DNA of 64,000 nucleotides from Micromonospora pisi (GTDB lineage: Bacteria; Actinomycetota; Actinomycetes; Mycobacteriales; Micromonosporaceae). Where the stretch lies: the NCBI RefSeq assembly GCF_003633685.1, contig NZ_RBKT01000001.1, positions 620,001-684,000 of the forward strand. Reading direction: 5' to 3'. The translations under genes and the position numbers were made by a program. The notes under the pieces are model-generated. The model searched no databases. It had not been told where the DNA came from and worked only from the letters and a program-made list of their open reading frames with translations. This document shows, piece after piece, positions 17,883 through 26,832 of the stretch (position 1 is the stretch's first letter; each line of letters opens with the position of its first letter).

Positions 17883-18992
17883 TCACCCACGACTTTCCGT
17901 GCCCCGCCCCACGATGTCAAGGTCGTCGATCCGCCCGGCGACGGTCGACGCCGCCGGTTCCCGGTCGCGGCCCTCGTAGCCGTCCCGTCCCACGGAGCCG
18001 TCGCGGCCCTCGTAGAGGTCGAGGTAGAGCTGGTTCAGTTCGTCGGCGAGGTCGCCCACCCGCTCCGGCCGGACGATGTCGTGTGCCAGCCCCAGTTCCC
18101 CGCCGAGCCGGTGCACCCGCAACGGCAGGTCGTTCGCGTCGGCCAGCTTCCGGGGCAGGTCGACGGCGGCGCCCTGGTCGATCGACTCGTCGTTGACCGA
18201 GAACGCCACCGCCACGCTGCGCAGGTCGCTGCGGCCGGGCAGCGCCGGCAGGTTGATCGTGATGCGCAGGTACTGGGAGAGCGCCGAGAGCCAGAACCCG
18301 GTCCCGGTCACCTGGCGGTCGGGCAGGATCCGGAACCCGAACAGTACGGTCAGCGGCTTGATCAGATAGCTCGGCGCCTTCGCCGGGTTCACCCCGTAGA
18401 ACGGGGCGAGGACGAGCAGCCGGCGGACCACGTCGGCGCGGTACTGGGCCAGCCAGGTGCCGAGTACGGCTCCGCCGGAGATGCCGACGACCCCGACCTC
18501 CTCCCCCAGCCCGGCCGCGATGGTGATCGACTCGTTCGCGTACCCGACCAGTTCGGTCGCGGTGAGCCGCCCCTCCTCCCGCCGGTCGACCAGTCCGTGC
18601 CGGGGTGCGCGCGGTACGTAGACGTTGTAGCCGTGTGCGAAGTAGAACCGGGCCAGGTTCGCGTACTGGGCCGGTGAGACGGTGTAGCCGTGCAGCATCA
18701 GGACGGCTCGGGAGGTGCGGACCCCGTGGGAGAGCAGCACGCTCCCGCCCTCCGGGGTCACCTCCGGGTCGTCCCGGTCGGCGGCGACCGCCTCCTCCGC
18801 CCGTGCCATCGCGGCGGGGTAGTCGAGCGACTCGACCAGCGCGTGCCGCAGCCGTCCGTGACGCAGCGGCCACGCGTACACGACCAGCACCGGCAGGAGC
18901 AGCAGCAGGACCAGCAGCCCGACCGCGACGACCAGCCAGGGCAGAAGACCGCCGACGGGAAACGCCGCCGAGTGGAGCGAGGAGTAAGTCAA
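17883..18992 (-). CDS. Membrane-anchored alpha/beta hydrolase
   Basis: A 369-residue alpha/beta-hydrolase with one N-terminal membrane helix (about 15-40). The oxyanion region is LMLHGYTVSP (98-107), the nucleophile elbow GISGGA with S172, and the probable catalytic histidine is in LAHDI near residue 305. The C-terminal ~40 residues are charged and low-complexity. The start is a TTG at 18992 with AGGTGA upstream; no ATG or GTG in frame would include the membrane helix. The substrate is unknown, with an esterase or thioesterase likely. Confidence 0.8.
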   Translation of the reverse strand: MTYSSLHSAAFPVGGLLPWLVVAVGLLVLLLLLPVLVVYAWPLRHGRLRHALVESLDYPAAMARAEEAVAADRDDPEVTPEGGSVLLSHGVRTSRAVLMLHGYTVSPAQYANLARFYFAHGYNVYVPRAPRHGLVDRREEGRLTATELVGYANESITIAAGLGEEVGVVGISGGAVLGTWLAQYRADVVRRLLVLAPFYGVNPAKAPSYLIKPLTVLFGFRILPDRQVTGTGFWLSALSQYLRITINLPALPGRSDLRSVAVAFSVNDESIDQGAAVDLPRKLADANDLPLRVHRLGGELGLAHDIVRPERVGDLADELNQLYLDLYEGRDGSVGRDGYEGRDREPAASTVAGRIDDLDIVGRGTESRG

Positions 18993-19275
18993 AGTTCACC
19001 TGCCGTCACCGGAGCTGACGTCGACCTGCCGGGCGTACGTACGACAAACGGTAGTGACGGTGGCCCCGCAGGCGCTCGCGGCTGTGGTCGGGATCATGTC
19101 CGTTCCGGCCGCCGAAGAGGTTCCGTGCGTTGCCCTGCTTGAAAAGCATCACAATCTCACCGAGAGTCGGATCTGCGACTCTGCCCCGCGACAACCGTCT
19201 ACCCAGCTCAGTAGCCTGATGAAGGGGGTCGGGTGGGGTTCAGCCCGCCTGTTGCGACTACCTAGGGTGGGGATC

Positions 19276-20322
19276 ATGAGGAAAGCTGCGGCAGCTCGCC
19301 GAAGCGCGCTCGCCCTGGTGCTGGCGCTGGTGGTGATCGGGGTGGGGTTCGGTCTCCGGACCGCCGCGGACGCCGGCTCGCCGCCCCCGTCCCCCGCCGC
19401 CCTGCTCGGCCCCGACTACGTCGACATCACCACGGTGCCCGGTGGGCACGCCGACCCGGACCCGGTCCCCGGCGCCGCGACCGGCACCTACACCTGGGAC
19501 TGCGGCCGCAACGCCAACGGCCATCGCAACACGGCGAACGTGGTGGTGGTGCCGGGCATGCCGGGCCCGCCGCACCACGTGCACGACTACGTGGGCAACC
19601 TCTCCACCGATGTCGACTCCACCGTCGAGAGCCTCGTCGGCGGCGACACCACCTGCGCCAACGGCGACAGGTCGACCTACTACTGGCCGGTGCTGCGTAC
19701 GCTGCCCGACGGCCACGGCGAGCACCCCGACCCTGCCACGCCGACCACCGGGCAGGACACGAAGGCGGGTGCTCCGGTCGAGCACCTGGGCGAGATCCAG
19801 CTGCCGGTCTCGTTCACGCTCACCTTCTACGGCAACCCACGGACCCCGGTGGTCCCGATGCCGTCGCTGCTGCGCGCCACCATGGGCGACGCGGTCGCGA
19901 TCACCAACGGTGGGGCGCGGGCACAGGCCACCTGGACCTGCTCCGACACCCCGGACCGGCGTACCACCCGGTATCCGGTCTGCGGGCCCGGTCAACAGAT
20001 CGTCCGGATCTTCGACTTCCCCAGTTGCTGGGACGGGCGACGGCTGGACAGCGCCGACCACCGGCAGCACCTGGTCTTCCCGGTCGCCGGCGGCGGATGC
20101 CCGGTCGCGACCTTCGCGGTGCCGCGACTGCGTCTGGTCGCGAGCTACGACCTGCCGCCCGGCACCCGCTACCAGATCGACGCGTTCGGCGGTCAGCACA
20201 ACAGCCCGCTCACCGACCACGCCTTCTTCGTCAACCTCTTCCCCACGTCGCTGATGGCGCAGGTGGTGCGCTGTCTCAACGCCGGCGAGGTCTGCGACGA
20301 CAAGGACGCCACGGTCCGGTGA
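19276..20322 (+). CDS. Secreted DUF1996 protein
   Basis: A 348-residue exported protein with a signal peptide or anchor at residues 1-33 (RKAAAARRSALALVLALVVIGVGFG). The body matches DUF1996, with YTWDCGRNANGHRNTANVVV, PGPPHHVHDYVGNLS and the late segment RYQIDAFGGQHNSPLTDHAFFVN, read in parts. Conserved histidines and cysteines suggest a metal-binding or disulfide-stabilised fold, but no activity is known. The ATG at 19276 is preferred because it begins the signal peptide; the frame is open to 19054 without coding character. Confidence 0.8.
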   Translation: MRKAAAARRSALALVLALVVIGVGFGLRTAADAGSPPPSPAALLGPDYVDITTVPGGHADPDPVPGAATGTYTWDCGRNANGHRNTANVVVVPGMPGPPHHVHDYVGNLSTDVDSTVESLVGGDTTCANGDRSTYYWPVLRTLPDGHGEHPDPATPTTGQDTKAGAPVEHLGEIQLPVSFTLTFYGNPRTPVVPMPSLLRATMGDAVAITNGGARAQATWTCSDTPDRRTTRYPVCGPGQQIVRIFDFPSCWDGRRLDSADHRQHLVFPVAGGGCPVATFAVPRLRLVASYDLPPGTRYQIDAFGGQHNSPLTDHAFFVNLFPTSLMAQVVRCLNAGEVCDDKDATVR

Positions 20323-20410
20323 GGACCCGGTGACCGTACGGCCACCGGACCGTCGAACGGATCGAGGAGTCGAGCACACCGGGCCCTGACCGGCGTCGGC
20401 CGTACCCCGG

Positions 20411-20959
20411 TCACTGCGGACGACCGACCTCGAACCGGCCGTCGTCCGAGGTGACGACGATCGTGACGGTCCGTTGTTCCCCGTCGACCAGGACCACGCA
20501 CGGGAATCTCGTGCCGACCCGTACCGGCTGACCGGCCGGGCAGTTCACCGCGCCGACCTCGACCTGGTAGCTGTTACGCAACACGTCCGTGACGCCGACC
20601 TGCAGGGCCGCCCCGTCGAAGACCTTCTTGTTGAGGAAGCCGGGCCAGACGAGGCCCAGTACGACCACCAGGGCGACCAGCCCCAGCACCGGACCGGTGA
20701 CCAGGAGCGCGCGGCGTACCGTCGGCACCCGCCACCGGGGCCGCCGGTCGGACTGCCCCGGGTCCTGGACCGGCCGCGACTGCGACGCCGGCCCCCACTG
20801 CGGTACGGGCGCCGGCCCCCACTGCGGTGCCGGCACCGGCCCCCACCGGGGTACGGGAGCCGCCGCGCCGTCGCCGGAGGCCGGCCCCGGGCTGCCGCCG
20901 GGGGGCTGGCCCCAAGGCTGCGGGTCGTTGCTGCCGAACGGTCCGTACGGGCTGGTCAT
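20411..20959 (-). CDS. DUF4333 membrane protein
   Basis: A 182-residue protein with a proline/glycine/glutamine-rich cytosolic N-terminus (repeats of xPVPQWGPA, residues ~37-60), one membrane helix (about 85-107), and an extracytoplasmic DUF4333 domain. That domain contains two cysteines (NCPAGQPV and RFPCVVLVDGEQ) that probably form a disulfide. DUF4333 is an actinobacterial cell-envelope domain of unknown function. It lies 27 bp after the PF03640 lipoprotein gene and is probably co-transcribed with it from the SigL-type promoter at 21760-21787. Confidence 0.85.
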   Translation of the reverse strand: MTSPYGPFGSNDPQPWGQPPGGSPGPASGDGAAAPVPRWGPVPAPQWGPAPVPQWGPASQSRPVQDPGQSDRRPRWRVPTVRRALLVTGPVLGLVALVVVLGLVWPGFLNKKVFDGAALQVGVTDVLRNSYQVEVGAVNCPAGQPVRVGTRFPCVVLVDGEQRTVTIVVTSDDGRFEVGRPQ

Positions 20960-20986
20960 CTTCGTCTCCCGAAGTCGGTGGCCGGA

Positions 20987-21691
20987 TCAGTAGCCGGCGG
21001 CGGTGGGCGCGGAGATCGCCTGCGGGGCGGCCTTGGTCTTGCCCCCGGCCGGGCTGATCGCGAACCAGGTGCCACCGACCCCCTGGCCGAGGATGTCGCC
21101 CCGCGCCTTGTCCTTGGCGAAGTGGTAGACCGGCCAGCCGTTGATGGTCACCTGACAGGTGCCGTCGGCCCGCTCGACGTAGCCGACCAGTTGCGGGTCG
21201 ACGCCGCTGGGGTAGATCGCACCCGGCGACTTGATCAGCAGCGGCGGCCAGGTCTTGGCGCAGTCACCGTTGCAGTTGGACTTCGACGGCTGGGCCGTGT
21301 CCTTGTCGAAGCGGTAGAGCGTCCTGCCCTGACCGTCGGCCACGAACGCACCGATCTGCGCCGAGGCGGTGCTGTTGAGCTGGACGATGTTGCTCCCCTG
21401 GCCGGTGTCGGGCGTCGGCGAGAGCGGTACGTCGGAGGGACCGCTGTAGATCTTCACCCGCCGCTGGGTCTTGGCCACCACCGGCGGCGTGACCGGAGCG
21501 GAACTTGGGGCGTCCCCGATCACCTCGGGCGTCGTCTCGGTGCTGGGGGCGACGGGCACGGCCCCGATCGTCGCGGTCGTGGTCGGGACCGTGGCGGTGG
21601 CGGTCGCGGCGCCGTTGTCGCCACAGGCGGCCAGGGCCACCAGGCCGGTCAGGGCGATCGCGGCGTACGCGATTTTGCGGGGCAGCTTCAT
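20987..21691 (-). CDS. Lipoprotein with PF03640 (Lipoprotein_15) repeats
   Basis: A 234-residue exported lipoprotein with a lipobox at LAAC (C23). A threonine/proline-rich linker leads to two repeats of the 'secreted repeat of unknown function': [20 protein letters not shown] followed by AKTWPP, and INGWPVYHFAKDKARGDILG followed by [11 protein letters not shown]. The CNGDC cysteines probably form a disulfide. It is one of three such proteins in this window. It is preceded by a TGAACC-N16-CGTGTG promoter and followed by the DUF4333 gene. A redox or metal-related envelope role has been suggested for relatives but is not established. Confidence 0.9.
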   Translation of the reverse strand: MKLPRKIAYAAIALTGLVALAACGDNGAATATATVPTTTATIGAVPVAPSTETTPEVIGDAPSSAPVTPPVVAKTQRRVKIYSGPSDVPLSPTPDTGQGSNIVQLNSTASAQIGAFVADGQGRTLYRFDKDTAQPSKSNCNGDCAKTWPPLLIKSPGAIYPSGVDPQLVGYVERADGTCQVTINGWPVYHFAKDKARGDILGQGVGGTWFAISPAGGKTKAAPQAISAPTAAGY

Positions 21692-21759
21692 GACTTGTCC
21701 ACCTCTTGATGGTCGTGTCCGCGTGGGTGCCGACGACTTGTCGGACCCGGTTCGGCATG

Positions 21760-21787
21760 CACACGGAACGAATCGCGAACCGGTTCA
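21760..21787 (-). promoter_or_regulatory. SigL-type promoter P1 (lipoprotein/DUF4333 operon)
   Basis: Read on the minus strand: TGAACC (21787-21782), 16 nt, CGTGTG (21765-21760), followed by CAT. It lies 69 nt before the lipoprotein start and is one of five identical-architecture sites in this region. Confidence 0.75.
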
Positions 21788-21832
21788 ACCGGCGTGCGAA
21801 ATCGTCGTCGGACCGGTCGTCGAAAAATTCGC

Positions 21833-21860
21833 TGAACCGATTCCGACGGCGGTCCGTGTG
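21833..21860 (+). promoter_or_regulatory. SigL-type promoter P2 (WXG100/EccC operon)
   Basis: TGAACC (21833-21838), 16 nt, CGTGTG (21855-21860), followed by GAT. It leaves a leader of about 80-90 nt before the WXG100 ATG. It is divergent from P1, with 45 bp between the two -35 elements. Confidence 0.78.
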
Positions 21861-21950
21861 GATGGTGGCAACGGCGACGGGGACTTCGAAGCGAGACCGC
21901 CGAGCCCCTGTCGTTGGCACTTCTCATCCACGAGGAAAGCGGGAAACGTC

Positions 21951-22244
21951 ATGGCGACCTACCACATCCAGACCGAGGACATGCAGGAGTCGGCGAGCTG
22001 GCTGCAGCAGAACATGCAGACGCTGCTGGACGGGATGAACCAGGCCAAGAGCAAGATTGACACCCTGATCCAGGGTGGCTACAACACCCCGGCCGCGCAG
22101 GCGAAGTTCGGTCCGTACTTCGACGAGTACAAGTCGAGTGTGGACCAGACCCTGCAGGGCATGGAGGGCATCAGCCAGTACCTCCAGCAGGTCGGTACGG
22201 CGTTCGAGGACACCGACACCCAGACCGGAAACAGCCTCGGCTGA
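21951..22244 (+). CDS. WXG100-like (ESAT-6 family) type VII substrate lacking the WXG motif
   Basis: A small helical protein of 97 residues with the size and two-helix pattern of WXG100 proteins, which are exported by type VII secretion as helical hairpin dimers. Helix 1 is about 7-40 and helix 2 about 46-85. The turn reads GGYNTPAAQAKF (42-53), so the W-x-G is replaced by Y-N-T, while the following FGPYFDEYKSSVDQ is typical. The tail FEDTDTQTG resembles the export-signal region (Y/F-x-x-x-D/E). It is first in an operon with the EccC-type ATPase and is driven by promoter P2. Confidence 0.88.
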   Translation: MATYHIQTEDMQESASWLQQNMQTLLDGMNQAKSKIDTLIQGGYNTPAAQAKFGPYFDEYKSSVDQTLQGMEGISQYLQQVGTAFEDTDTQTGNSLG

Positions 22245-22256
22245 ATCGGGGACATC

Positions 22257-22290
22257 AAGGCCGCGCGGTGGATCGCCACCGCGCGGCCTT
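22257..22290 (+). terminator. Strong hairpin between WXG100 gene and eccC
   Basis: A perfect 15-bp stem (22257-22271 with 22276-22290) with a tetraloop ATCG starts 12 nt after the WXG100 stop and ends 63 nt before the eccC GTG. Partial termination here, or protection of the upstream mRNA, would give far more substrate than ATPase from one promoter. Confidence 0.75.
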
Positions 22291-22353
22291 GTCCGTTTCC
22301 CGCCCGAAACATTCGACCGGTTCCCACCGGGACCAACCGACCAGGAGAATGTC

Positions 22354-25300
22354 GTGCGCCTCTTGCTCACCGTTGTGGATCCGCCCTCGGTCGCGACCGA
22401 CTACCAGGTGGACGTCACACCCGAGACCACCGTCCACGAACTCGCCGGGGCGCTGGCCGCCCGACGGCCGGAACCCACCGACGAGCCACCTCCGATCTTC
22501 GTCGCCGGGACGCCGCTGCACCCCGGTCTGGTCCTGGCCGAAGCGCCGCTGCGGCAGGGAACGGTGCTCGGACTGGGCCGTCCCGCGGAGGAGACGGCCA
22601 CGCCGCCACGGGGGCTGGTCGAGGTACGGGTGGTCGGCGGCAGCGACGCCGGTGGCGTCTACCAGCTCGACATCGGCGAGCACACCGTCGGCGCGGCGAG
22701 CACCTGCCGGGTACGTCTCTCCGATCCGGCCCTGGCCGCGGTGATGGCCCGGGTACGGGTCACCCCCGACGGCCGGTGCCACCTCCTCCCGGTCGGCACC
22801 GGACTACTGCTCGACCGGACCGAACTCGACGGCGAGGCGGTCTGGCCACCGGGGGCTCAACTGGCCGTCGGCTCGTCCCTGCTGGAACTACGTACGCCGG
22901 AACGGGCCGACGCCGCGCTGCAACTCTCCGAGGACCGGACCGGGTTCGACTACAACCGGCCACCCCGGTTGCTGCCGGCCGCAAAGACCACCCGCTTCGC
23001 CCTGCCCAACCCGCCGATCCCACCGGAACGGCGCCCCCTGGCATTGATCGCCATCCTGGCGCCGCTGGTGGTCTCCGGCGCGGCGTACTTCATCACGAAG
23101 AACCCGGCCACCCTGCTCTTCGCCCTGCTGTCGCCGCTCGCGCTGATCGCCAACCAGATCAGCAGCCGCCGCCAGGGCCGGGCGTCCTACCGGGGCCGGC
23201 TCGCCGAGTACGAGGAGAAGAAGGCGCGCGTCGCCGCCGAGGCGCAGGAGGCGCTGACCGCCGAGCGCCTGGCCCGCCGGCAGAGCTGCCCGGACCCGGC
23301 CGCCGTGCTGCTGATCGCGGTCGGACCGCAGCGACGGCTCTGGGAGCGGCGACGGTCCGACCCGGACTTCCTGGAGCTGCGGGCCGGCACGGCCGACCTG
23401 CCGTCCGAGGTCGTGCTCAGCGACCCGGCCCAGGACGAACACCGGCGGGAGATCCGGTGGAGTGCGCTGGACGTACCGGCGACGGTTGCCGTACGCCGGC
23501 ACGGCGTCGTCGGTGTCGCTGGCGGTGAGCTGGCCCGGACCACCGCTCGGTGGATGCTCGCGCAGGCCGCGGCGCTGCACAGCCCCGAGGACCTGCAGCT
23601 CTACCTGCTCGCCGGGGCCGGCGACGCCGAGGGCTGGGCCTGGACGCGATGGTTGCCGCACCTGGCCCCGCGCGACGGTCAGGACACCCTGGCCACTGTC
23701 GGCGCCGACACGCAGACCCTGGCCCGCCGGGTGGCGGAGCTGGTCGCGCTGATCTCCGCCCGGGCGGCGGTCTCGACCACCGACGGCGCCTTCCGGGACG
23801 TCCTGGTCGTGCTCGACGGGGCGCGGAAACTGCGGACACTGCCGGGCGTCACCCAGATCCTGCGGGAAGGTCCGGCGGTCGGCGTGTTCGCGATCTGTCT
23901 CGACGCCGAGGAGAAGCTGCTGCCCGAGGAGTGCCAGGCGGTCGTCTCCCAGCAGCCCGACGGCACCCTGCTGGTCACCCGTACGCTGGCCGAGCCGATC
24001 TCCGGCGTGCACCCGGACCTGGTGGCGCCCGAATGGCTGCGTCGGGTGGCGCGGGCCCTGGCGCCGCTGCGGGACACCGGAGGCAAGGACGACGGCGGGG
24101 CCCTGCCGGACGCCAGCCGGCTGCTCGACGTACTGGCGATGGAGCCGCCGGAGCCGGATGCCGTCGAGGCCCGCTGGGCGACCGGTGGCCGGACCACCGA
24201 GGCGGTGCTCGGCATCTCCCTGGACGGCCCGTTCGCCCTCGACCTGAAGCGGGACGGGCCGCACGCGCTGGTCGCCGGAACCACCGGATCGGGCAAGTCC
24301 GAGCTGCTCCAGACCCTGGTCGCCTCGCTCGCGGTCGCCAACCGGCCGGACGCGATGACCTTCGTGCTGGTGGACTACAAGGGCGGCAGCGCGTTCAAGG
24401 ACTGTGTGCTGCTGCCGCACACCGTCGGTATGGTCACCGACCTGGACACCCACCTGGTCAGTCGGGCCCTGACCTCGCTCTCGGCCGAGCTGCGGCGTCG
24501 GGAGCACATCCTCGCCGAGGCCGGCGCGAAGGACATCGACGACTACGTTGAGCTGCTGCGGCGGGAGCCGACCCGGACCCCGATGCCGCGTCTGCTGATC
24601 GTGATCGACGAGTTCGCCTCGATGGTCCGGGACCTGCCCGACTTCGTCACCGGGCTGGTCAACATCGCGCAGCGGGGCCGGTCGCTCGGCATCCATCTGG
24701 TGCTGGCGACACAGCGCCCCGGCGGGGTGGTCTCGCCGGAGATCCGGGCCAACACCAACCTGCGGATCGCGCTGCGGGTCACCGACAGCAGCGAAAGCCA
24801 GGACGTCCTGAACGCCCCCGACGCGGCCTCGATCTCGAAGTCGACACCCGGCCGGGCGTACGTCCGGTTGGCGCAGTCCTCACTGGTGCCGTTCCAGGCG
24901 GGTCGGGTCGGCGGATTCCGTCCCGGCAGCGTCACCACCGAGCGGCCGGCACCGTGGCTGGTGCCGCTGGACTGGACCGACCTGGGCCGGCCGGCACCGA
25001 GCCGCCCCGGCGGCTCCGGCCCGTCCGCCGAACTGACCGACCTCGCGGTGCTGGTCCAGGCGGTACGCGGGGCGAGCGAACGGCTCGGCATCCCGCCCCA
25101 GCACAGCCCCTGGCTGCCCGCGTTGCCGACGACGCTGACGGTGGACGCGCTGCCCGCTCCCCGTACCGGCGACTACCACCTGCCGGCGGTCGCGTACGGG
25201 CTGGTCGACCTGCCGGCCCGGCAGGAGCAGGTCCCGCTCGAACTGGACCTGGCCACGCTCGGGCACCTGCACGTCATCGGATCGTCGCGCAGCGGCCGGT

Positions 25301-26763
25301 CACAGACCCTGCGTACGATCGCCGGCACGCTGGCCCGCGCGCACTCCAGCGCCGACGTGCACCTGTACGGCATCGACTGCGGCAACGGCGCCCTGCTCGC
25401 CCTGGGCGAGCTGCCGCACTGCGGTGCGGTGGTGCAGCGGACCGAGGCTGAGCGGCTCGGTCGCCTGCTCACCCGGCTGACCGCCGAGATGGGACGCCGA
25501 CAGCAGTTGCTCGCCTCGACCGGCTCGGCGAGCCTGGTCGAGTTCCGGTCCGGGACGGCCGGGTCCGAGCGCCCGCCGCACATCCTGGTGCTGCTGGACC
25601 GGTGGGAGGTCTTCGACAAGACCTTCGCCGACTTCGACAACGGCACCCTGATGTCGGCGCTACTCACCCTCCTGCGTGAGGGCGCCGGGGTCGGTATCCA
25701 CCTGGTGCTGGCCGGAGACCGGAGCATGTTCTCCACCCGGGTCTCCGCCACCACCGAGGACAAGTTGGTGCTACGGCTCAGCGAGCGCAGCGACTACAGC
25801 ATGGTCGGCATCAACTACCGCCAACTGCCGGACGAGATCGAGGCCGGCCGGGCGTTGCGGGCGGTCGACGGCGCCGAGGCGCAGATCGCACTGCTGGCCC
25901 CGGTCCGCCATCCCGGCGCGGAACCGGCGGCGGCCGACGGTTCCGGGCAGGGGCAGGCCCGGATGCTCACCGAGATCGCCGAGGCGACCCGGTCACGGGA
26001 CCGGGAGCTGCCCGAGGCGGCCCGCCCGTTCCGGATCGACGTCCTGCCCGACGAGGTGAGCCTCGCGCAGGCACGGGCGCTGGTGCGCCCGGCCGGCCCG
26101 CTCTGGGCCCTGCTCGGCGTCGGCGGCGACCAGCTCACCGCGGTCGGACCCGACCTGGCCACCATCTCCAGCTTCATCGTGGCCGGACCGCCCCGGTCGG
26201 GGCGCAGCACCGTGCTGATGACGATGGTCGCCGCGCTGTTGGAGCGGGGAACGCCGGTGGTCGTCGCGGCGCCGCGCCGGTCGCCGCTACGGGAACTGGC
26301 CGGGGTCGCGGGGGTGCTCGACGTGGTCGCCGGTGAGGACTTCACCTCGGCCCGGCTGGCGGCGGCGACCGGCGACCGGAGCGGTCCGGTGGTGGTCGTA
26401 CTGGACGACGCCGAACTGCTGCTCAAGTGCGACGCCGGCAGCGACCTGGGCGAGATCGCCCGGACCGGTACGGAGACCGGGCGGGCGGTGATCATGGCGG
26501 GCACCATCGACGGGCTCTCCGGCGGCTTCGGCGGCTGGCACGTCGACGCCCGCCGCAACCGGCAGGGCGCGCTGCTCAGCCCGCAGGGGCTGGGTGACGG
26601 TGAGCTGCTCGGCGCGAAGCTGTCCCGGGGTCAGCTCGGCGGCGGGCGGCCCGGCCGGGCGCTGGCCCACTTCGGCGACGGCCGGGTACGGGCGGTGCAG
26701 GTGCCCCGTACCGACCTGGCGGCGGTGCGGGAAGCGGTACGGGAGGCGGCGCCCCTCGGCTGA
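22354..26763 (+). CDS. eccC: EccC/EssC-type FtsK-SpoIIIE ATPase of type VII secretion, with FHA domain
   Basis: A 1469-residue secretion motor. The N-terminal ~90 residues are ubiquitin-like, then an FHA-like domain (~90-185) in which the phosphothreonine-binding S-R/H residues are missing (VMARV). Two membrane helices lie at about 228-272. Three FtsK-type ATPase modules follow. The first has a canonical Walker A GTTGSGKS (642-649) and Walker B LLIVIDEF. In the second (GSSRSGRS, 976-983) and third (GPPRSGRS, 1278-1285) the Walker lysine is arginine, so only module 1 should hydrolyse ATP, as in characterised EccC/EssC. The FHA-plus-fused layout is closer to Firmicute EssC than to mycobacterial split EccCa/Cb. 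The GTG at 22354 has AGGAG 6 nt upstream. No eccB, eccD, eccE or mycP is in the window. Confidence 0.93.
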   Translation: MRLLLTVVDPPSVATDYQVDVTPETTVHELAGALAARRPEPTDEPPPIFVAGTPLHPGLVLAEAPLRQGTVLGLGRPAEETATPPRGLVEVRVVGGSDAGGVYQLDIGEHTVGAASTCRVRLSDPALAAVMARVRVTPDGRCHLLPVGTGLLLDRTELDGEAVWPPGAQLAVGSSLLELRTPERADAALQLSEDRTGFDYNRPPRLLPAAKTTRFALPNPPIPPERRPLALIAILAPLVVSGAAYFITKNPATLLFALLSPLALIANQISSRRQGRASYRGRLAEYEEKKARVAAEAQEALTAERLARRQSCPDPAAVLLIAVGPQRRLWERRRSDPDFLELRAGTADLPSEVVLSDPAQDEHRREIRWSALDVPATVAVRRHGVVGVAGGELARTTARWMLAQAAALHSPEDLQLYLLAGAGDAEGWAWTRWLPHLAPRDGQDTLATVGADTQTLARRVAELVALISARAAVSTTDGAFRDVLVVLDGARKLRTLPGVTQILREGPAVGVFAICLDAEEKLLPEECQAVVSQQPDGTLLVTRTLAEPISGVHPDLVAPEWLRRVARALAPLRDTGGKDDGGALPDASRLLDVLAMEPPEPDAVEARWATGGRTTEAVLGISLDGPFALDLKRDGPHALVAGTTGSGKSELLQTLVASLAVANRPDAMTFVLVDYKGGSAFKDCVLLPHTVGMVTDLDTHLVSRALTSLSAELRRREHILAEAGAKDIDDYVELLRREPTRTPMPRLLIVIDEFASMVRDLPDFVTGLVNIAQRGRSLGIHLVLATQRPGGVVSPEIRANTNLRIALRVTDSSESQDVLNAPDAASISKSTPGRAYVRLAQSSLVPFQAGRVGGFRPGSVTTERPAPWLVPLDWTDLGRPAPSRPGGSGPSAELTDLAVLVQAVRGASERLGIPPQHSPWLPALPTTLTVDALPAPRTGDYHLPAVAYGLVDLPARQEQVPLELDLATLGHLHVIGSSRSGRSQTLRTIAGTLARAHSSADVHLYGIDCGNGALLALGELPHCGAVVQRTEAERLGRLLTRLTAEMGRRQQLLASTGSASLVEFRSGTAGSERPPHILVLLDRWEVFDKTFADFDNGTLMSALLTLLREGAGVGIHLVLAGDRSMFSTRVSATTEDKLVLRLSERSDYSMVGINYRQLPDEIEAGRALRAVDGAEAQIALLAPVRHPGAEPAAADGSGQGQARMLTEIAEATRSRDRELPEAARPFRIDVLPDEVSLAQARALVRPAGPLWALLGVGGDQLTAVGPDLATISSFIVAGPPRSGRSTVLMTMVAALLERGTPVVVAAPRRSPLRELAGVAGVLDVVAGEDFTSARLAAATGDRSGPVVVVLDDAELLLKCDAGSDLGEIARTGTETGRAVIMAGTIDGLSGGFGGWHVDARRNRQGALLSPQGLGDGELLGAKLSRGQLGGGRPGRALAHFGDGRVRAVQVPRTDLAAVREAVREAAPLG

Positions 26764-26775
26764 GGCGGTACGCGA

Positions 26776-26807
26776 TCAGGGGGGACACCGTCGGTGTTCC
26801 CCCCTGA
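26776..26807 (+). terminator. Terminator hairpin after eccC
   Basis: A 14-bp stem with one bulged A (26776-26789 against 26793-26807) and a 3-nt loop lies 12 nt after the eccC stop and before the convergent ESX-associated gene. Confidence 0.75.
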
Positions 26808-26832
26808 CCTCGTGTTGCCGGCGAAGTGTCGG

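Noticed and set aside
19054-19275. An N-terminal extension of the DUF1996 protein
   Set aside because: The extension lacks codon bias and would bury the signal peptide that begins at 19276.
22888-24696. A 602-codon open frame antisense to eccC
   Set aside because: A GC-bias shadow: no ribosome site, no family, and amino acid composition typical of the antisense frame of a high-GC gene.
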